From Anadara kagoshimensis (lineage: Eukaryota > Mollusca > Bivalvia > Arcoida > Arcidae): a stretch of DNA of 64,000 bases. The notes under the pieces are model-generated. The model made no database searches, had not been told where the DNA came from, and saw only the letters and a list, made by a program, of their open reading frames with translations. The position numbers and the translations under genes were made by a program. The DNA lies in assembly GCA_021292105.1 (NCBI GenBank), contig CM037871.1:14300196-14364195 (forward strand). Direction: 5' to 3'. This document shows, piece after piece, positions 33,906 through 44,437 of the stretch. Position 1 is the first letter of the stretch. Each line of letters starts with the position of its first letter.

Positions 33906-35010
33906 AACCAATTTTGGATAATTTTCATTCTGAACATTGAACAGTTTAGACTTGATTATCATATAAGAACGTTTCCCTACTATTTAAGCACCGATTTGAT
34001 ACTGAGCTATTATAATTACAAAGGAGCAGTTCTGCTTGGTGATCCACCATATCTGTCATATATAACAGTTTTCGAATTTAATATTAAAATACATTAAAAC
34101 TGTTATATTACATATCCTTTTAAGACTTGTTTTCTCAAGCCTCATACAAACAAACAAAATCTTACACCAGTGCAGAGCACATTTATATACTGTCAAGTTA
34201 GGGTAGAATGACACTGAATCTCCGATCTCTTTGGGTTGCTTCAAATGCCCATTGTGATGTTTGCAAAAAAAAAAAAAAAGATTGATGTCCATGTCGTGGT
34301 TGCTTGTTCTGTAAAAGGCGCTTGTGTTGTTCCTCATAACATATGTCAGATATTTAAATTAGCCCATGTCTCCTAAAACCTAGTCTGGGCCCCAAAACGT
34401 TTACACATTTTAGCTTTTTATTACATTAAAACTTCTTGTTTAACTAAGCTGGACCCCTAACTCAAATTAGTTAAGCTTCATCCCTGTATATGAAGCTGCA
34501 AATGAATTCTTTAGGGATCAGTCGAATGTTTTTATTGAACTTGATGGTGAAATTTATTTCAGTGATGTTTAAGATGATGCTTGTAATATTTGTTCTCCAA
34601 AACACTTCGTGACTACATGGCATCTCCTTTCATGGACAATTCATTGTCAAATTTGTAAAAGTAAATTTTCTTTACATTCTGTGGTTGGCTTTTGTTGCTC
34701 AAGCACTTTATCTTTGAAAACTAGTAAAACGTCAAATTCTGGTGACAGTTTATCACTAGTTTTTGTGCTTTTGTCAAATAAATCTCTTTCATTTACAACT
34801 TTTGATCTTTATTGGATAATTATTGCAAATGAATGAGGGTCCTGGTGGTTAATAGTGGTTGGCTTCTTTAACCGGTATGTGTTAGATCCCGGATTGTAAC
34901 ACCATATGTGGTGAGTGGGTTTCCCTTACTATTGGCACCTGTTTGTTAGCTCGATGCCAATACAATGAGATGTAATGTTAATCTGTGACATTGTATATCA
35001 GTGGACAACA
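33906..35010. other. Intergenic stretch, weak hints only
   Basis: A small hairpin (ATATAACAGTTTT against AAAACTGTTATAT) sits at 34059-34110. On the minus strand 34650-34810 stays open for about 54 codons with charged composition, but no motif supports a gene. A weak tRNA-like piece may lie near 34845-34905. Confidence 0.35.
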
Positions 35011-35589
35011 CTATATAAATATTACATTTCTGACAGGGTGCCAGTACATATTGTCACCTCGAGGAAGCATTGTTTGGCGAGGCGATAGCCGAGGTTGACA
35101 ATGCTTTTCGAGAGGTGACAATATGTACTGGCACCCTGTCAGAAATGTAATATTTATTTTATTACACCGAATGTTTGTTTTATTTTACCAATACATGATG
35201 TGCATCCTTCATCTTTAGTAATGTCTGTACCAATTTTCATCCAATTTATCGACAGAGAATGCCTCAAATGCCCAGTCATACATTTGAGCCAAGAAATTTA
35301 AGAAACGCATCCACGGCCCGCTTAATGATCCATTTAGTTGATGCAGGGTCTTTAGACTTTAACAAATTGCTAAGACAGTGATTGTCAACTTCGACAAACA
35401 CCATCCGTTGTTGTTACAGACGAATGTAAACAATATCAATAACAATGAGACGCTTACCGTAGACACAACTGAAAACATGTTTTGTTCAAAGCGCTGACGT
35501 GATCCAGTGAACGGAGGCAACTCGAACAAAAGTACTGTCACATAGTCACGCGCAGCGCTATGTGACATTATAAATTTTATGTGACAGTA
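35011..35589. mobile_element. Palindrome-headed element F, unit 1
   Basis: Opens with a 142-bp palindrome (35015-35156). Its arms run from TATTACATTTCTGACAGGGT to ATTGTCACCTCGA and back, with the tip GGCGAGGCGATAGCC. It then continues with about 430 bp that end TTTTATGTGACAGTA. The minus-strand peptide region corresponding to unit 2 is frameshifted or stopped here (a TGA follows the SNV residues). Confidence 0.75.
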
Positions 35590-36166
35590 TATAAATATTA
35601 CATTTCTGACAGGGTGCAAGTACATATTGTCACCTCGAGGAAGCATTGTGTGCCGAGGCGATAGCCGAGGCTGACAATGCTTTTCGAGAGGTGACAATAT
35701 GTACTGGCACCCTGTCAGAAATGTAATATTTATTTTATTACACCGAATGTTTGTTTTATTTTACCAATACATGATGTGCATCCTTCGTCTTTTGTAATGC
35801 CCATACCGATTTTCATCCAATTTATCGACCGGGAATGCCTCAAATCCACAGTCATTTGAGCCAAGAAATTTAAGAAACATATCCACTGTCTGCTTAATGA
35901 TACGCTTAGTTGATGCAGAGTCTTTAGACTCTAACAAATTGCCAAGAAAGTCATTGTCAACCTCGACAAACATCATCCGACCGTTGTTGTTACAGACGAA
36001 TGTAAAAAATATCAATAACAATGAGACGCTTGCCGTAGATACAACTGAAAACATGTTTTGTTCAAAGCGCTGATGTGATCCAGTGAAGGGAGGCGACTCG
36101 AACAAACGTACTGTCATATAGTCACGCGCGTTGCTATGTGACATTATAAATTTTATGTGACAGTAC
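35587..36166. mobile_element. Palindrome-headed element F, unit 2
   Basis: Direct tandem copy of unit 1, with palindrome at 35590-35731 and the same 3' end. Its minus strand keeps an open frame of 135 codons (35761-36168). Period between units is about 576 bp. Confidence 0.75.
35761..35976 (-). pseudogene. Fragment like the N-terminal domain of Crypton/DUF3504-type proteins
   Basis: From the Met at 35976 the peptide runs MMFVEVDNDFLGNLLESKDS, then ASTKRIIKQTVDMFLKFLGS, and ends near the palindrome after about 71 residues. A short acidic lead, then a STK-x7-F-x2-FL helix pattern, is what I know from the N-terminal helical domain of tyrosine-recombinase-derived proteins (Crypton, DUF3504, ZMYM/KCTD1-like), which are abundant in bivalves. 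The catalytic domain (Arg-His-x-x-Arg-Tyr) is absent. Unit 1 carries the same segment with a premature stop. It may be a Crypton remnant or a captured host exon. The family match is by recognition of pattern, not by a search. Confidence 0.4.
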
Positions 36167-36288
36167 AAATTGTTACATAGCTCTTATCCAATGAAATTGC
36201 TAGATTTTTACATAAGGTGTAATAATACAAATTGTTACATAGCTCTTATCCAATGAAATTGCTAGATTTTTACATAAGGTGTAATAAT
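36163..36288. repeat. Tandem duplication of a 63-bp unit
   Basis: TACAAATTGTTACATAGCTC to CATAAGGTGTAATAA occurs twice with no differences that I can see. It sits at the end of element F unit 2 and includes GGTGTAATAA, the complement of the TTATTACACC that follows each F palindrome. Confidence 0.85.
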
Positions 36289-36394
36289 AACAAATAATTT
36301 TTTTCTGGTACAAGGCAGATTACAAACACCCATATTCACTCCTGCACAACATGGACCTTAATAAACATTAACCCATAGAGATAAATAACGTGAC

Positions 36395-36650
36395 ATAAGC
36401 TCATGTGAGTAAATATTACTGTGCGTTCATACGGCACTGTAGCAAAATTTGCATACCTACTGCGTATAAAATACTCACATACTATAGCAAATTTGCACTT
36501 GGTCCCTACTAGGTGCAAATTTACTTACATGAGTAAAATTTGCGTATATGCAAAGTTGTTCATACGACACAATTTGCATATGTGAGTAAATTTGCATATA
36601 TGTAAAAAATACTTAGGTATGCAATTCTCGCCGTATAAATGGGGCTTCAA
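36395..36650 (-). repeat. MITE K, foldback-like copy
   Basis: Multiple short inverted motifs based on GTGAGTAAATTTGCATA and its complement. The right end AATACTTAGGTATGCAATTC TCGCCGTATAAA is the complement of 33777-33810. Confidence 0.6.
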
Positions 36651-36671
36651 AAATCACAGGGGATAAATGTA

Positions 36672-36745
36672 GCAATTTGAATAGCTCAATTCATGGAGAG
36701 TTTACCTATGATGCTGGTGGTCAAGGATTCGATCCTCGGTATTTT
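36672..36745 (+). repeat. tRNA-like SINE head
   Basis: GAATAGCTCAATTCATGGAG AGTTTACC resembles an A box region, and AAGGATTCGATCCTCGG is a good B box. No clear body follows. Confidence 0.5.
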
Positions 36746-37256
36746 CTCTTCCTATTTCATATGGAGCAAAACAAATACTTAGAAAATCAAACATACATGT
36801 ATGCTGCTCGATGTTTAACCACGAAGCCAACAACAATGATATTAGCAATAAAACAAGCCAGAGATACTTCTGAGTGTGGACTAACACTGGTGTAAATGTC
36901 CAGTAGTGTGGTTAATAGTACTTTTTGAGGGCCTAAACCATTCAACTGAATTAAATTTACAACCAGTAGTCCACATATATAATAAACTTAAAATAGCTTT
37001 ATGGGCAGGTATGTTTGGGATTGTCTTAATTAACCATTAAATAAATTTACAACCATTGTGTGTTTATGTCATCTATTAAAATTAAATTCTGAAACTTCAC
37101 TATAGCTTATGACGTCTCGATATAAGAGAATATTCTTGACTGATATATAAAACCCCATTCAATGAATGAATGAATGAATGAATGAATTACTTAATAAGTC
37201 ATAAAAATTAAAACAAATTGTGTTATATTTATAGTTTAATTTCCTTTATTATCAAC

Positions 37257-37558
37257 GCTCGGACCACATGTGGGAAAGTGAATTTTCCTTACCGTTGGCC
37301 TTTACTGATTCACCTGGTATCAGTCTAATGGACTGGGGGAGTGGTACGCTTGTCTGCGGCGTACTGACTCTGTGAGCTAGCACGGTAAAGTTGCCCTGAG
37401 TGCGCGCTAGTACAAGGCAGACCATACAACACACTCGCACTTCACATGCATACACAAAAATTGTTCATAGATTAATCCATAGAGATTAATTAAATAGTTC
37501 TCGTCGCGAATAGCTGAAAAATTGCTGATGCGACGTTAAGCAACATTCAACCAACCAA
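37257..37558 (+). mobile_element. SINE-1, 5'-truncated
   Basis: Starts at CTCGGACCACATGTGGGAAA, so the tRNA-like head is missing. Body and tail are nearly identical to 4140-4440, ending GCGACGTTAAGCAACATTC and (AACC)n. It lies about 175 bp before the first exon boundary suggested for the B-box gene. Confidence 0.85.
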
Positions 37559-37715
37559 CGAACCTTTATTGTCAAGCCGTTTTCACATTAATGACTTATA
37601 TTATGAAAATAATTAATATCTGTCTTTTTATTTTGCACATGTATTGTTTAGAAATTTTATATGTCTAAAACATTTAATAAATATCAGATAAAGGCTATAC
37701 AATATTATTTTTTTC

Positions 37716-37732
37716 TTCTTTGTAAATTTCAG
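37716..37732 (+). promoter_or_regulatory. Possible 3' splice site in the 5' UTR of the B-box gene
   Basis: TTCTTCTTTGTAAATTTCAG is a pyrimidine-rich tract ending in AG, 44 bases before the start codon. It suggests that the coding exon is preceded by at least one upstream non-coding exon outside what I can recognise. Confidence 0.45.
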
Positions 37733-37776
37733 GTATCTGTGTGATCTTTAATGTTGTGTAGACGTCAAAAATAAGG

Positions 37777-39120
37777 ATGGCGGAATCGCAGCAGACGTTG
37801 ATTTGCGATACATGTAAAGAAGATAACAAATGCGTTGATGCCTTGGTTTTATGTCGAGAATGTAGGGACCTTTTCTGCTGTGAATGTATGTCTATGCACA
37901 GGGCAATACGTAGCACAAAAGACCACCATCTGATACAAGTAGCCGATATAAACAGCGAAACTAAAGTGGACCCTGTGATTCCATTTTGCGACGTATGTGA
38001 AACAACAGGTAAAGGCCAAAAGAGTGCCGAATGTCTTTGCAATGATTGCCGGGATTTATATTGCCAGCCGTGCAGACAACACCACATGAAGCTAAGAGCG
38101 ACCAAAAATCACCTTCTATTTGATATATTCCAGCCTACTGTTATAACAGGCGGTTGCACAGTGGAACAGTCAATATCCGACAATAGTATTCAAGTATCAT
38201 CAGATTTCGAGGGATTCGCTTCGCAAGAAGATGGGAATGCTGTATGTGCTCAATTTGCTGTTTCCACTATAAAAAGTTCTTCGAACGAAAATGAACGGTC
38301 AGACAATCAACCAAAAGCTGCTGTCCAGATGGTGTTGAGTAAAGACGACATAGAAAAGATTTCTGTCAAAATTGTTAGCACCTTTAATGCTGCCACTGTG
38401 ACCGATGGGGAAAAATGCCACTTTAAAGGAATCGTCTGCTTATCAGATGGACTAACAATTATAGGTGATAGGTATAATTCAAAGCTTAAACTAGTTGATG
38501 GCAATGGCGGTATTATCGACGAAGCTCAAGTCACTGGTACGTTATCAGGGCTGACAAAAATATCTGACAATACTTTTGCAATCGTTCATACCCAAAATGT
38601 AACTTTTTATACGGTTGATAACAGGCGTTTCCGTGAACAGAGACATTTTAAACTCCAAGATCGAGGTCTGGGGATCTGTTATAATGGTTCCTCGCTTGTT
38701 GTCATTCATAGAGATTGCATTTCTGTGATTTCAATGGATGGGGTGCTACTAAGGCGTATTTCTGAAAAACCGGCAAACCTTAGTTGGTTTGTCTGTGCCG
38801 ATCCGGAAACCAGGGATATTTATTTTACTTCCGTGGAGACAAATATATTGCTTTGTTTGTCGGAAAGTGGTGACCATAAGTGGAGCACTTACATCAGTCT
38901 ACCACGTGCAGTATGTAGCTATGGAAACTGTTTTCTGACCATAACAGCACGTGGTGAGATCATACTTTGTACGAAAGATGGAGCTTTTAAGAAATCAATT
39001 TTCAAAGATGACAAGGAATTGGACTGTGCTGAATATATTATACATGATCCAGAAACACAACAACTATTTGTTATCAGAAAATCTAACAGTTTTGTTACTG
39101 TGCTGAAAATATCGAAATAA
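37777..39120 (+). CDS. RING-less double B-box (TRIM-like) protein with propeller-like C-terminus
   Basis: The 447-residue protein has two consecutive B-box-type zinc fingers. The first spans residues 10-51 (C10, C13, C26, C29, C34, C37, H41, H50/H51). The second spans 71-112 (C71, C74, C88, C91, C96, C99, H102/H103, H112). Residues 115-195 are low in order and Ser-rich, without the long coiled coil of classic TRIM proteins. Residues 195-447 look like repeated beta blades (SDNTFAIVH, NGSSLVVIH and similar), as in the NHL/propeller tail of TRIM2/3/56/71-type proteins. No RING precedes the B boxes, so ubiquitin-ligase activity is not expected from this protein alone. The start is well supported: ATAAGGATGG gives A at -3 and G at +4. 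The coding region is one exon. Such RING-less TRIM-like genes are greatly expanded in bivalves; the exact role is unknown, and signalling or innate-immune scaffolding is only an inference. Confidence 0.9.
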   Translation: MAESQQTLICDTCKEDNKCVDALVLCRECRDLFCCECMSMHRAIRSTKDHHLIQVADINSETKVDPVIPFCDVCETTGKGQKSAECLCNDCRDLYCQPCRQHHMKLRATKNHLLFDIFQPTVITGGCTVEQSISDNSIQVSSDFEGFASQEDGNAVCAQFAVSTIKSSSNENERSDNQPKAAVQMVLSKDDIEKISVKIVSTFNAATVTDGEKCHFKGIVCLSDGLTIIGDRYNSKLKLVDGNGGIIDEAQVTGTLSGLTKISDNTFAIVHTQNVTFYTVDNRRFREQRHFKLQDRGLGICYNGSSLVVIHRDCISVISMDGVLLRRISEKPANLSWFVCADPETRDIYFTSVETNILLCLSESGDHKWSTYISLPRAVCSYGNCFLTITARGEIILCTKDGAFKKSIFKDDKELDCAEYIIHDPETQQLFVIRKSNSFVTVLKISK

Positions 39121-39170
39121 ACACAAAAATGTGCTGAAAATACATGTAAGGGAAATAGTAATATGCTAAA

Positions 39171-39176
39171 AATAAA
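39171..39176 (+). terminator. Poly(A) signal of the B-box gene
   Basis: AATAAA lies 51 bases after the stop codon. A further AATAAA-like string (AAATAAAAATGG) follows at about 39207. Confidence 0.55.
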
Positions 39177-39224
39177 GAATCAAATACAAACGTGCTAAAA
39201 ACAAATTAAATAAAAATGGTTTAT

Positions 39225-39448
39225 TTCAACAACATTGACCTGTCCGTTTGACCTCAAGTTTGTTTGGAATATACATATCGGAAAATCCACCCATTACATG
39301 GTTAGCGTTAGGTTGCGCAGTTAATACATCAACAGTGTTAGTGTTTAGACAAAATAAACGCGTGTGTTCTATAAATATAAATGAACTCGTTTGTAATTTA
39401 TATTTAAATCAAAGGTCATGCGGACAATTCAATGTTGTTGCCTATAAA
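39225..39448. mobile_element. MITE H, full copy beside the B-box gene
   Basis: Left end CAACAACATTGACCTGTCCG TTTGACC; right end AGGTCATGCGGACAATTCAA TGTTGTT. It starts about 105 bp after the stop codon and could lie in or next to the 3' UTR. Confidence 0.75.
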
Positions 39449-39449
39449 G

Positions 39450-39984
39450 ACTGATATATTGAAATTAAATTTTGAAAAACACAATAACAATATATTAGAC
39501 CGTATGATTTAAGTATTCAAAAGGGTTGAAGTAAAATTAAGATCGATCATAATATAATTGGATACATGTAGTTTTAAGCCCTGCCGAAGTACTAGAACCA
39601 AAATTAAACACTTTGTCGTCTGGATCGTCAAAAGTGAAAAATAGAGCATGGTGCGGACTTCAAAGCCGGACAATATAATGTTTCTTGTCATAATCTAATT
39701 AGCTCAACAAATAGTCTTGTCAGTCTTTGTTTGTATTTTTATTACAAATTTTCGAAATTGTATTTTTTAATTAATTTCTTAACCCGCGAAACTGACAGCT
39801 TCGTTTCTTGTTTCCTTGGGGATAAATCAGTTTAACAGTTCTCTGTCAGTTCATTCTTTCTTGACTTAATTGATTTGTCATGTAAATAACTTTGTTTTGC
39901 TAACTGGAGAATAAAGAAGAGATTTAGCCCATGACAAATTAAATGTGCCTGGTAACGTTAAACCTTAAATAAACTGGAGTGGAG
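39450..39984. other. Intergenic stretch, nothing recognised
   Basis: No supported frame or repeat unit. Confidence 0.4.
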
Positions 39985-40308
39985 TGGATTTATAGAGGTT
40001 TTCTCCAGTCAAGATTATTTCACTTTTATCAAGATGGTTATTTCTAAAATGGTGGAGGAATCCTTTATCACTCAAAGAAAACCACTGGCAAGCAAGCTAG
40101 GAAATGTTTTGACACACATTGTTTCCCTTATATGGAGGTGGTCAGTTCTAAAAGATGGAGAAAACTTGAATGCCAAAAGAAAACTTTGACAAGCAAACGT
40201 CAAGAAACGTTTTTACACTCGGATCTTTTCCGCGTGAGATTCGAACCTAAACAGTTTGAGGAACAGTGATCCGTAATCTGGTATCTTCGAACCACTTGGC
40301 CACCGAGA
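39985..40308 (-). mobile_element. tRNA-derived SINE (SINE-3)
   Basis: On the minus strand the head is CGGTGGCCAAGTGGTTCGAA with the B box TTAGGTTCGAATCTC, most like tRNA-Leu or -Ser. The tail block TTTCACTTTTATCAAGATGG TTATTTC is partly duplicated (a second version, TTTCCCTTATATGGAGGTGG TCAGTTC, lies at 40126). Confidence 0.65.
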
Positions 40309-40940
40309 AACAACACCCCCATTTAAAAAAAACCATCAGTCATATCTATATATTGCTTTTTAGTTGACACTTTTGTCATTTTCAACTGCATAATGTATCG
40401 GCGATGGGTATATTTTATAAATCTCTTAAGGTGATTCCGTGGACAAGATAAAGTGGTTTGCGGTTTAACCAAACGCGAAGTAACGATAAGAAAAAGAAAA
40501 ACCAGTCCTCTATTACATGCACCTATTTATGATATTGCCGTTTGATATCGTCACATCAGCAATTTTCAACTGTATTGTCTATTCGCGAAGAACACTTTTT
40601 TTATCAATCTTTGTAATGGTAACGTTGTGATAGATGACGTGGCTCTCAGCGTGCGCGTATTGCTTTTCTTTAAGTGCTATTGCACCAACAACCAATAACA
40701 CCACTTCACAAACTGCTTATGCTTGATAACGTAGATTTGCGTACATGCGCAGTCAGACTGTCATGATGATAATCAGGAATAGCAAATTGCATGAGCACCA
40801 AAGACGTTCATGTCTCACCGTCTTTGTACTAGCCTAATTATTTATATTCCTTCAAAATTGTGATTATTTTTAAAAAGATGAGTCATTATACAGCACCGTT
40901 TTGACACTAACTTTATCTCTGGCTTTACACGAAGGTCACA
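40309..40940. other. Intergenic stretch with an NRF1-like motif
   Basis: Slightly richer in GC than its surroundings. CATGCGCAGT at about 40744 resembles an NRF1 core-promoter site, and TAGATGACGTGG a CRE-like site, but no gene follows that I can identify. Confidence 0.35.
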
Positions 40941-41797
40941 GTATGTAAACTCCGGTGTACGTCTTCCGGAAGCTAGGATCGTCGAAGCGACCGTGTGATG
41001 TTGATAGTCTCAATGACTGAAGTTTAGAGGTATGTAAACGCTCAAAATTAAATTGTCAAGTTTTGGATACCACTTATAATTTTGGTTGCTGAAGTCAGTT
41101 ACATTTAGACATTACAATTTGCCCGCAAATATCACCATATAATGTCAAAAAACATAATTGATCATCGACAGCCGGGGAAAAATCACCAACCTCCTTGGCG
41201 TAAGATTGAATTTTACCTTAAATTAAAGCCGATCTTACCGTTTTATAAGGTAATTGGAACAAAGAAACATCAAAGAGTTTAATACAAATCGCATATGCCA
41301 GATATACGTTTAAATATTTAACTACGACAAGTATTATTTTTTACCCGGTGTACGCTTAGCTGCAACTCTTGCAAAATCATAACAACCGCCTAGCTGGGAT
41401 TTTAGTGTACATTAGCTGCATTTATGTGAACATCTCTTCATACATAGATTTGTGTTTGGTGTTGTTGTAAAACATTGTAAAATTAATTTTGTTCTCTGAC
41501 AAAACGTTGCTTCGTGTTAACTTGTTTAAAGAATTGATTTTTCGTTGCAGACATGGACAGTGTTTTCAACTTGAAAGACAAGATGAAAGTTATTTTTAGG
41601 AACCCCAGTATTTTTCTTGCAAAATATGCAAATTTACTTCAAAATACAAATCCAACTTGGACCACCATCTGTAGATTCACAATAATTCAACAACCCGACC
41701 ATCTTATGGATATCAGTTGATTATCGTGTACATTATCGGAGTCAAAATCTTGTGAATCAACTATTTAGTGAATAAACCTTTTATTGTATTTACAATG

Positions 41798-42068
41798 CAT
41801 TTAGAATGCTACAAAAACTCTTTCTTCCCACGAACCATACGACAGTGGAACTGCCTCCCATTAACAACAGCAACAGCAACTTCATCAGAAGAATTTAGGG
41901 TCATACTTGACCACAAGGCCTTCCTCCACCAGTAACAGAGTCATTACATGTAAATATGCCTAAGAAGGTTTTTAACGGTCTTGCCATGCGCTGGAGTACT
42001 AACACTCATTCATAAGGCCTACTCCTGTACCGGAAGAAGAAGAAGAAGAAGAAGAAGAAGAAGAAGAA
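41798..42068 (+). mobile_element. LINE (non-LTR retrotransposon) 3' end
   Basis: The last 45 codons of a LINE ORF2 run up to the TAA at 41933. The motif FFPRTIRQWNCLP followed by TSSEEFRVIL is the conserved end of Jockey/CR1-like reverse-transcriptase proteins (usually FFPRTI.WN.LP...). A short 3' UTR and a (GAA)n tail of about 14 units follow. The 5' truncation to about 270 bp is typical of target-primed reverse transcription. Confidence 0.8.
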
Positions 42069-42157
42069 AACATGTACAGAATTCTTCAAGGGCAGTTATA
42101 ATGCCCATTATTTTTTTTTAAATTTTGCATTGTTTCAAGCGTCAGTAGATGAAGGAA

Positions 42158-42158
42158 C

Positions 42159-42197
<39 letters not shown>
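42158..42197. repeat. (AG)n microsatellite
   Basis: About 19 GA dinucleotides ending GATAGTTGATG. Confidence 0.9.
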
Positions 42198-42199
<2 letters not shown>

Positions 42200-42590
42200 T
42201 TGATGTATTTTCTTCATTTAAAAATCATTATATTTCATAACATGGACTGATATTCAACATCATGGTTGAACTTTCTACTACAATTGATTAAGATATATGT
42301 ACTGATTTCACAGAAATGTCCAAAAATGATTAAATTGTCATTTTTAGGCTATTTCTTCAGTCAAATAAAAATTTTAATTCCTCTCAAAATGTTATCTCTT
42401 CACTGTAAAATGTGTACCACTAACTTACATACCCTAAAGCTATGAAGTTAAGAAATAACAGTAGTTTTAAGTTGGTCATTCCTTAATGGTTATTTAATAA
42501 TGGGTTAATGTTTATGTATTGATAGGGGATTAGTATCCTGCTGTGAGTCAGAGCAAGAGAAAAATCTTAGGTAAACCCCCTATTCCTAGG
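42198..42590. other. Unassigned sequence inside the candidate transposon
   Basis: No frame, repeat unit or motif recognised. Confidence 0.4.
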
Positions 42591-42594
42591 ACTG

Positions 42595-42965
42595 TTTAAG
42601 TCATCTCCTCCAAAACTACCAGGCCAAATTTGATGAAACTTAATGACAATCATGACTTGGTGAAGGGCTTTCTGGTTTGCACAAATGAGGGAGTTATGTC
42701 CCCTTTGGGTCCTATAAGGAAAATAGTAATAATCTTTTCCTCTAAAGATACAAGAGATCCATGTGTAGCATACTTAGAACATGTAGTAATCGTAGCTGTA
42801 GGGCTCAAAATGGGGAAATGGCAAGGTTTTTGAAGGGGAAATTGCTAAACTACTATATTTGTCAGTGCATGATCTGGAAAACTATCAACTTTTTGTATAG
42901 GCATGTATATTAGAATATTGTAGGTATTAGCCTTAAGGTCATTTTGATACATATTGGGAAATGAA
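42595..42965 (+). repeat. Dispersed repeat L, long copy
   Basis: AAACTACCAGGCCAAATTTG ATGAAACTTAATGACAATCA, then GAGGGAGTTATGTCCCCTTT GGGTCCT, then TGGAAAACTATCAACTTTTT GTATAGGCATG. I recognise this phrase order from bivalve genomic sequence. The frame at 42630-42833 belongs to the repeat. Confidence 0.55.
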
Positions 42966-43579
42966 CGGCAATGATCTCATTTGCATATCCGCCATGACAG
43001 TCCGCTATGAATAATGTCTTACATGAAGGGAAATAAAAGCGAAAGAAAACAAGTTCTTTTTAAAATGTCGACAACTCCGAACTTTCACCACACACATACA
43101 TGATACCCGTAATGTTTATGTGTTAGTTTCATATCAAAATACAGGTTCCTCGGCGTGTTTAAATTTCGAAGCGTAAAGTGTGGTTGTTCTTATGTTTTCT
43201 CTTACTAAGCCAAAAAGTTCATAAGTTTTAATCTCGCCATTCTAAATACACAATCGGAAAACCAAAAGTGCCGAGGGTACATTCGATTCAATGATTTACA
43301 ACCGTTCACGATATGGAGTATTTGTTTCTGAACATTTATATGCTTGGTTCCCAGATAATTTGAAAATCTCGTATTTTCAGTAAATTCCACAAAGGGGGCT
43401 TGAACTTATTTTTAAAATTATAATAATAAAAAATTCCCCTTTAAAATTGTGTGGTATTTTCTTTGTTTAGGGAGCATTTTCTTGTTACACCATAATTAAA
43501 GTCATTTAAAAAAAGGGATATTATTTTCATTACAGATAATCAGGGCCTTCGCGATTAAGAACGTTTGCTACGACGTCAC

Positions 43580-43815
43580 AAAATATTTGTCTGGAAAACT
43601 CTCAACTTTCTGTATAAGTATGGCATTGGCGTTATCTACAATGATGAAGTTCATTGGATCAAAGGTCAAGGTCATAGATGTGTAAGAATACTGAAAGGGC
43701 TTAGTTTTTTGCCCTTATACTTTTTAATAGCTGTCCATACATTTATTGTAGTGTCATGTGCTACTTTTGAATTATATTATTTCATAAAAATTCAAAAGTA
43801 GCACATGACAGTAGC
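43580..43815 (+). repeat. Dispersed repeat L, second copy with hairpin
   Basis: GGAAAACTCTCAACTTTCTG TATAAGTATGG repeats the second half of 42595-42965. It then carries a perfect 22-bp hairpin: TGTCATGTGCTACTTTTGAA at 43751 pairs with TTCAAAAGTAGCACATGACA, loop about 15 bases. Confidence 0.6.
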
Positions 43816-44109
43816 TAGACCTTAAATATTTAGAAGTATACGGTAGCATTTTAGGATAAGTAATAATAAATTTGGAAATATCCTTACATTAGGTCCCATC
43901 TTTTGAAAATTAAAACAGTCCCTGTAATTTATGTGATTGTCCATTGACTTTCTACACGAGATATGACATCTACTGAGGTGAGCGTTAAGGTCCTTAGTCC
44001 CCTGTTTATTTATCTAATCGGTTATTATATTTTATTTTTGTCGATTGATTTAAAAAGAAAGGAATGATTAATAGGTTCTGCTACTACCAACAACACGCTC
44101 TTTTCAATA

Positions 44110-44437
44110 TATACGATAGTTCAGTTGGTAATGCGCTTGGTGTAGGAGGTCGTGGGTTCGGAACCCGGCCTGGGTTTGACCAAGTCTTAAAATGGGTAGT
44201 AAATACTCCATGAACTCGGCATGTAGAAATGAAAGTCGCCGATTCTTTCGAAAAAGACCTTAAAATCCGTTCCTTCATCTCATAGCAGGCGTGGCACCGT
44301 AAAGAACTCTACCTACACATTGTCTTTAGCGCACTGCAAAGGTCAATTTTTTTATGGCTTCACATATAGCTGGCGACGTCTCCATATAAGTGAAATATTA
44401 TTAACTTTGACGTAAAACCGCATCCAATCAATCAATC
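44110..44437 (+). mobile_element. tRNA-derived SINE (SINE-2)
   Basis: Head TACGATAGTTCAGTTGGTAA TGCGCTTGG; B box GTGGGTTCGGAACCCGG. Tail GCGACGTCTCCATATAAGTG AAATATT, ending CGTAAAACCGCATCC and (AATC)n. Confidence 0.75.

Noticed and set aside
34620-34836. Coding exon (either strand)
   Set aside because: Open for 50-75 codons only, no motif, no convincing splice sites.
37695-38105. 136-codon minus-strand frame
   Set aside because: It is antisense to the B-box coding region, a shadow of the zinc-finger codons.
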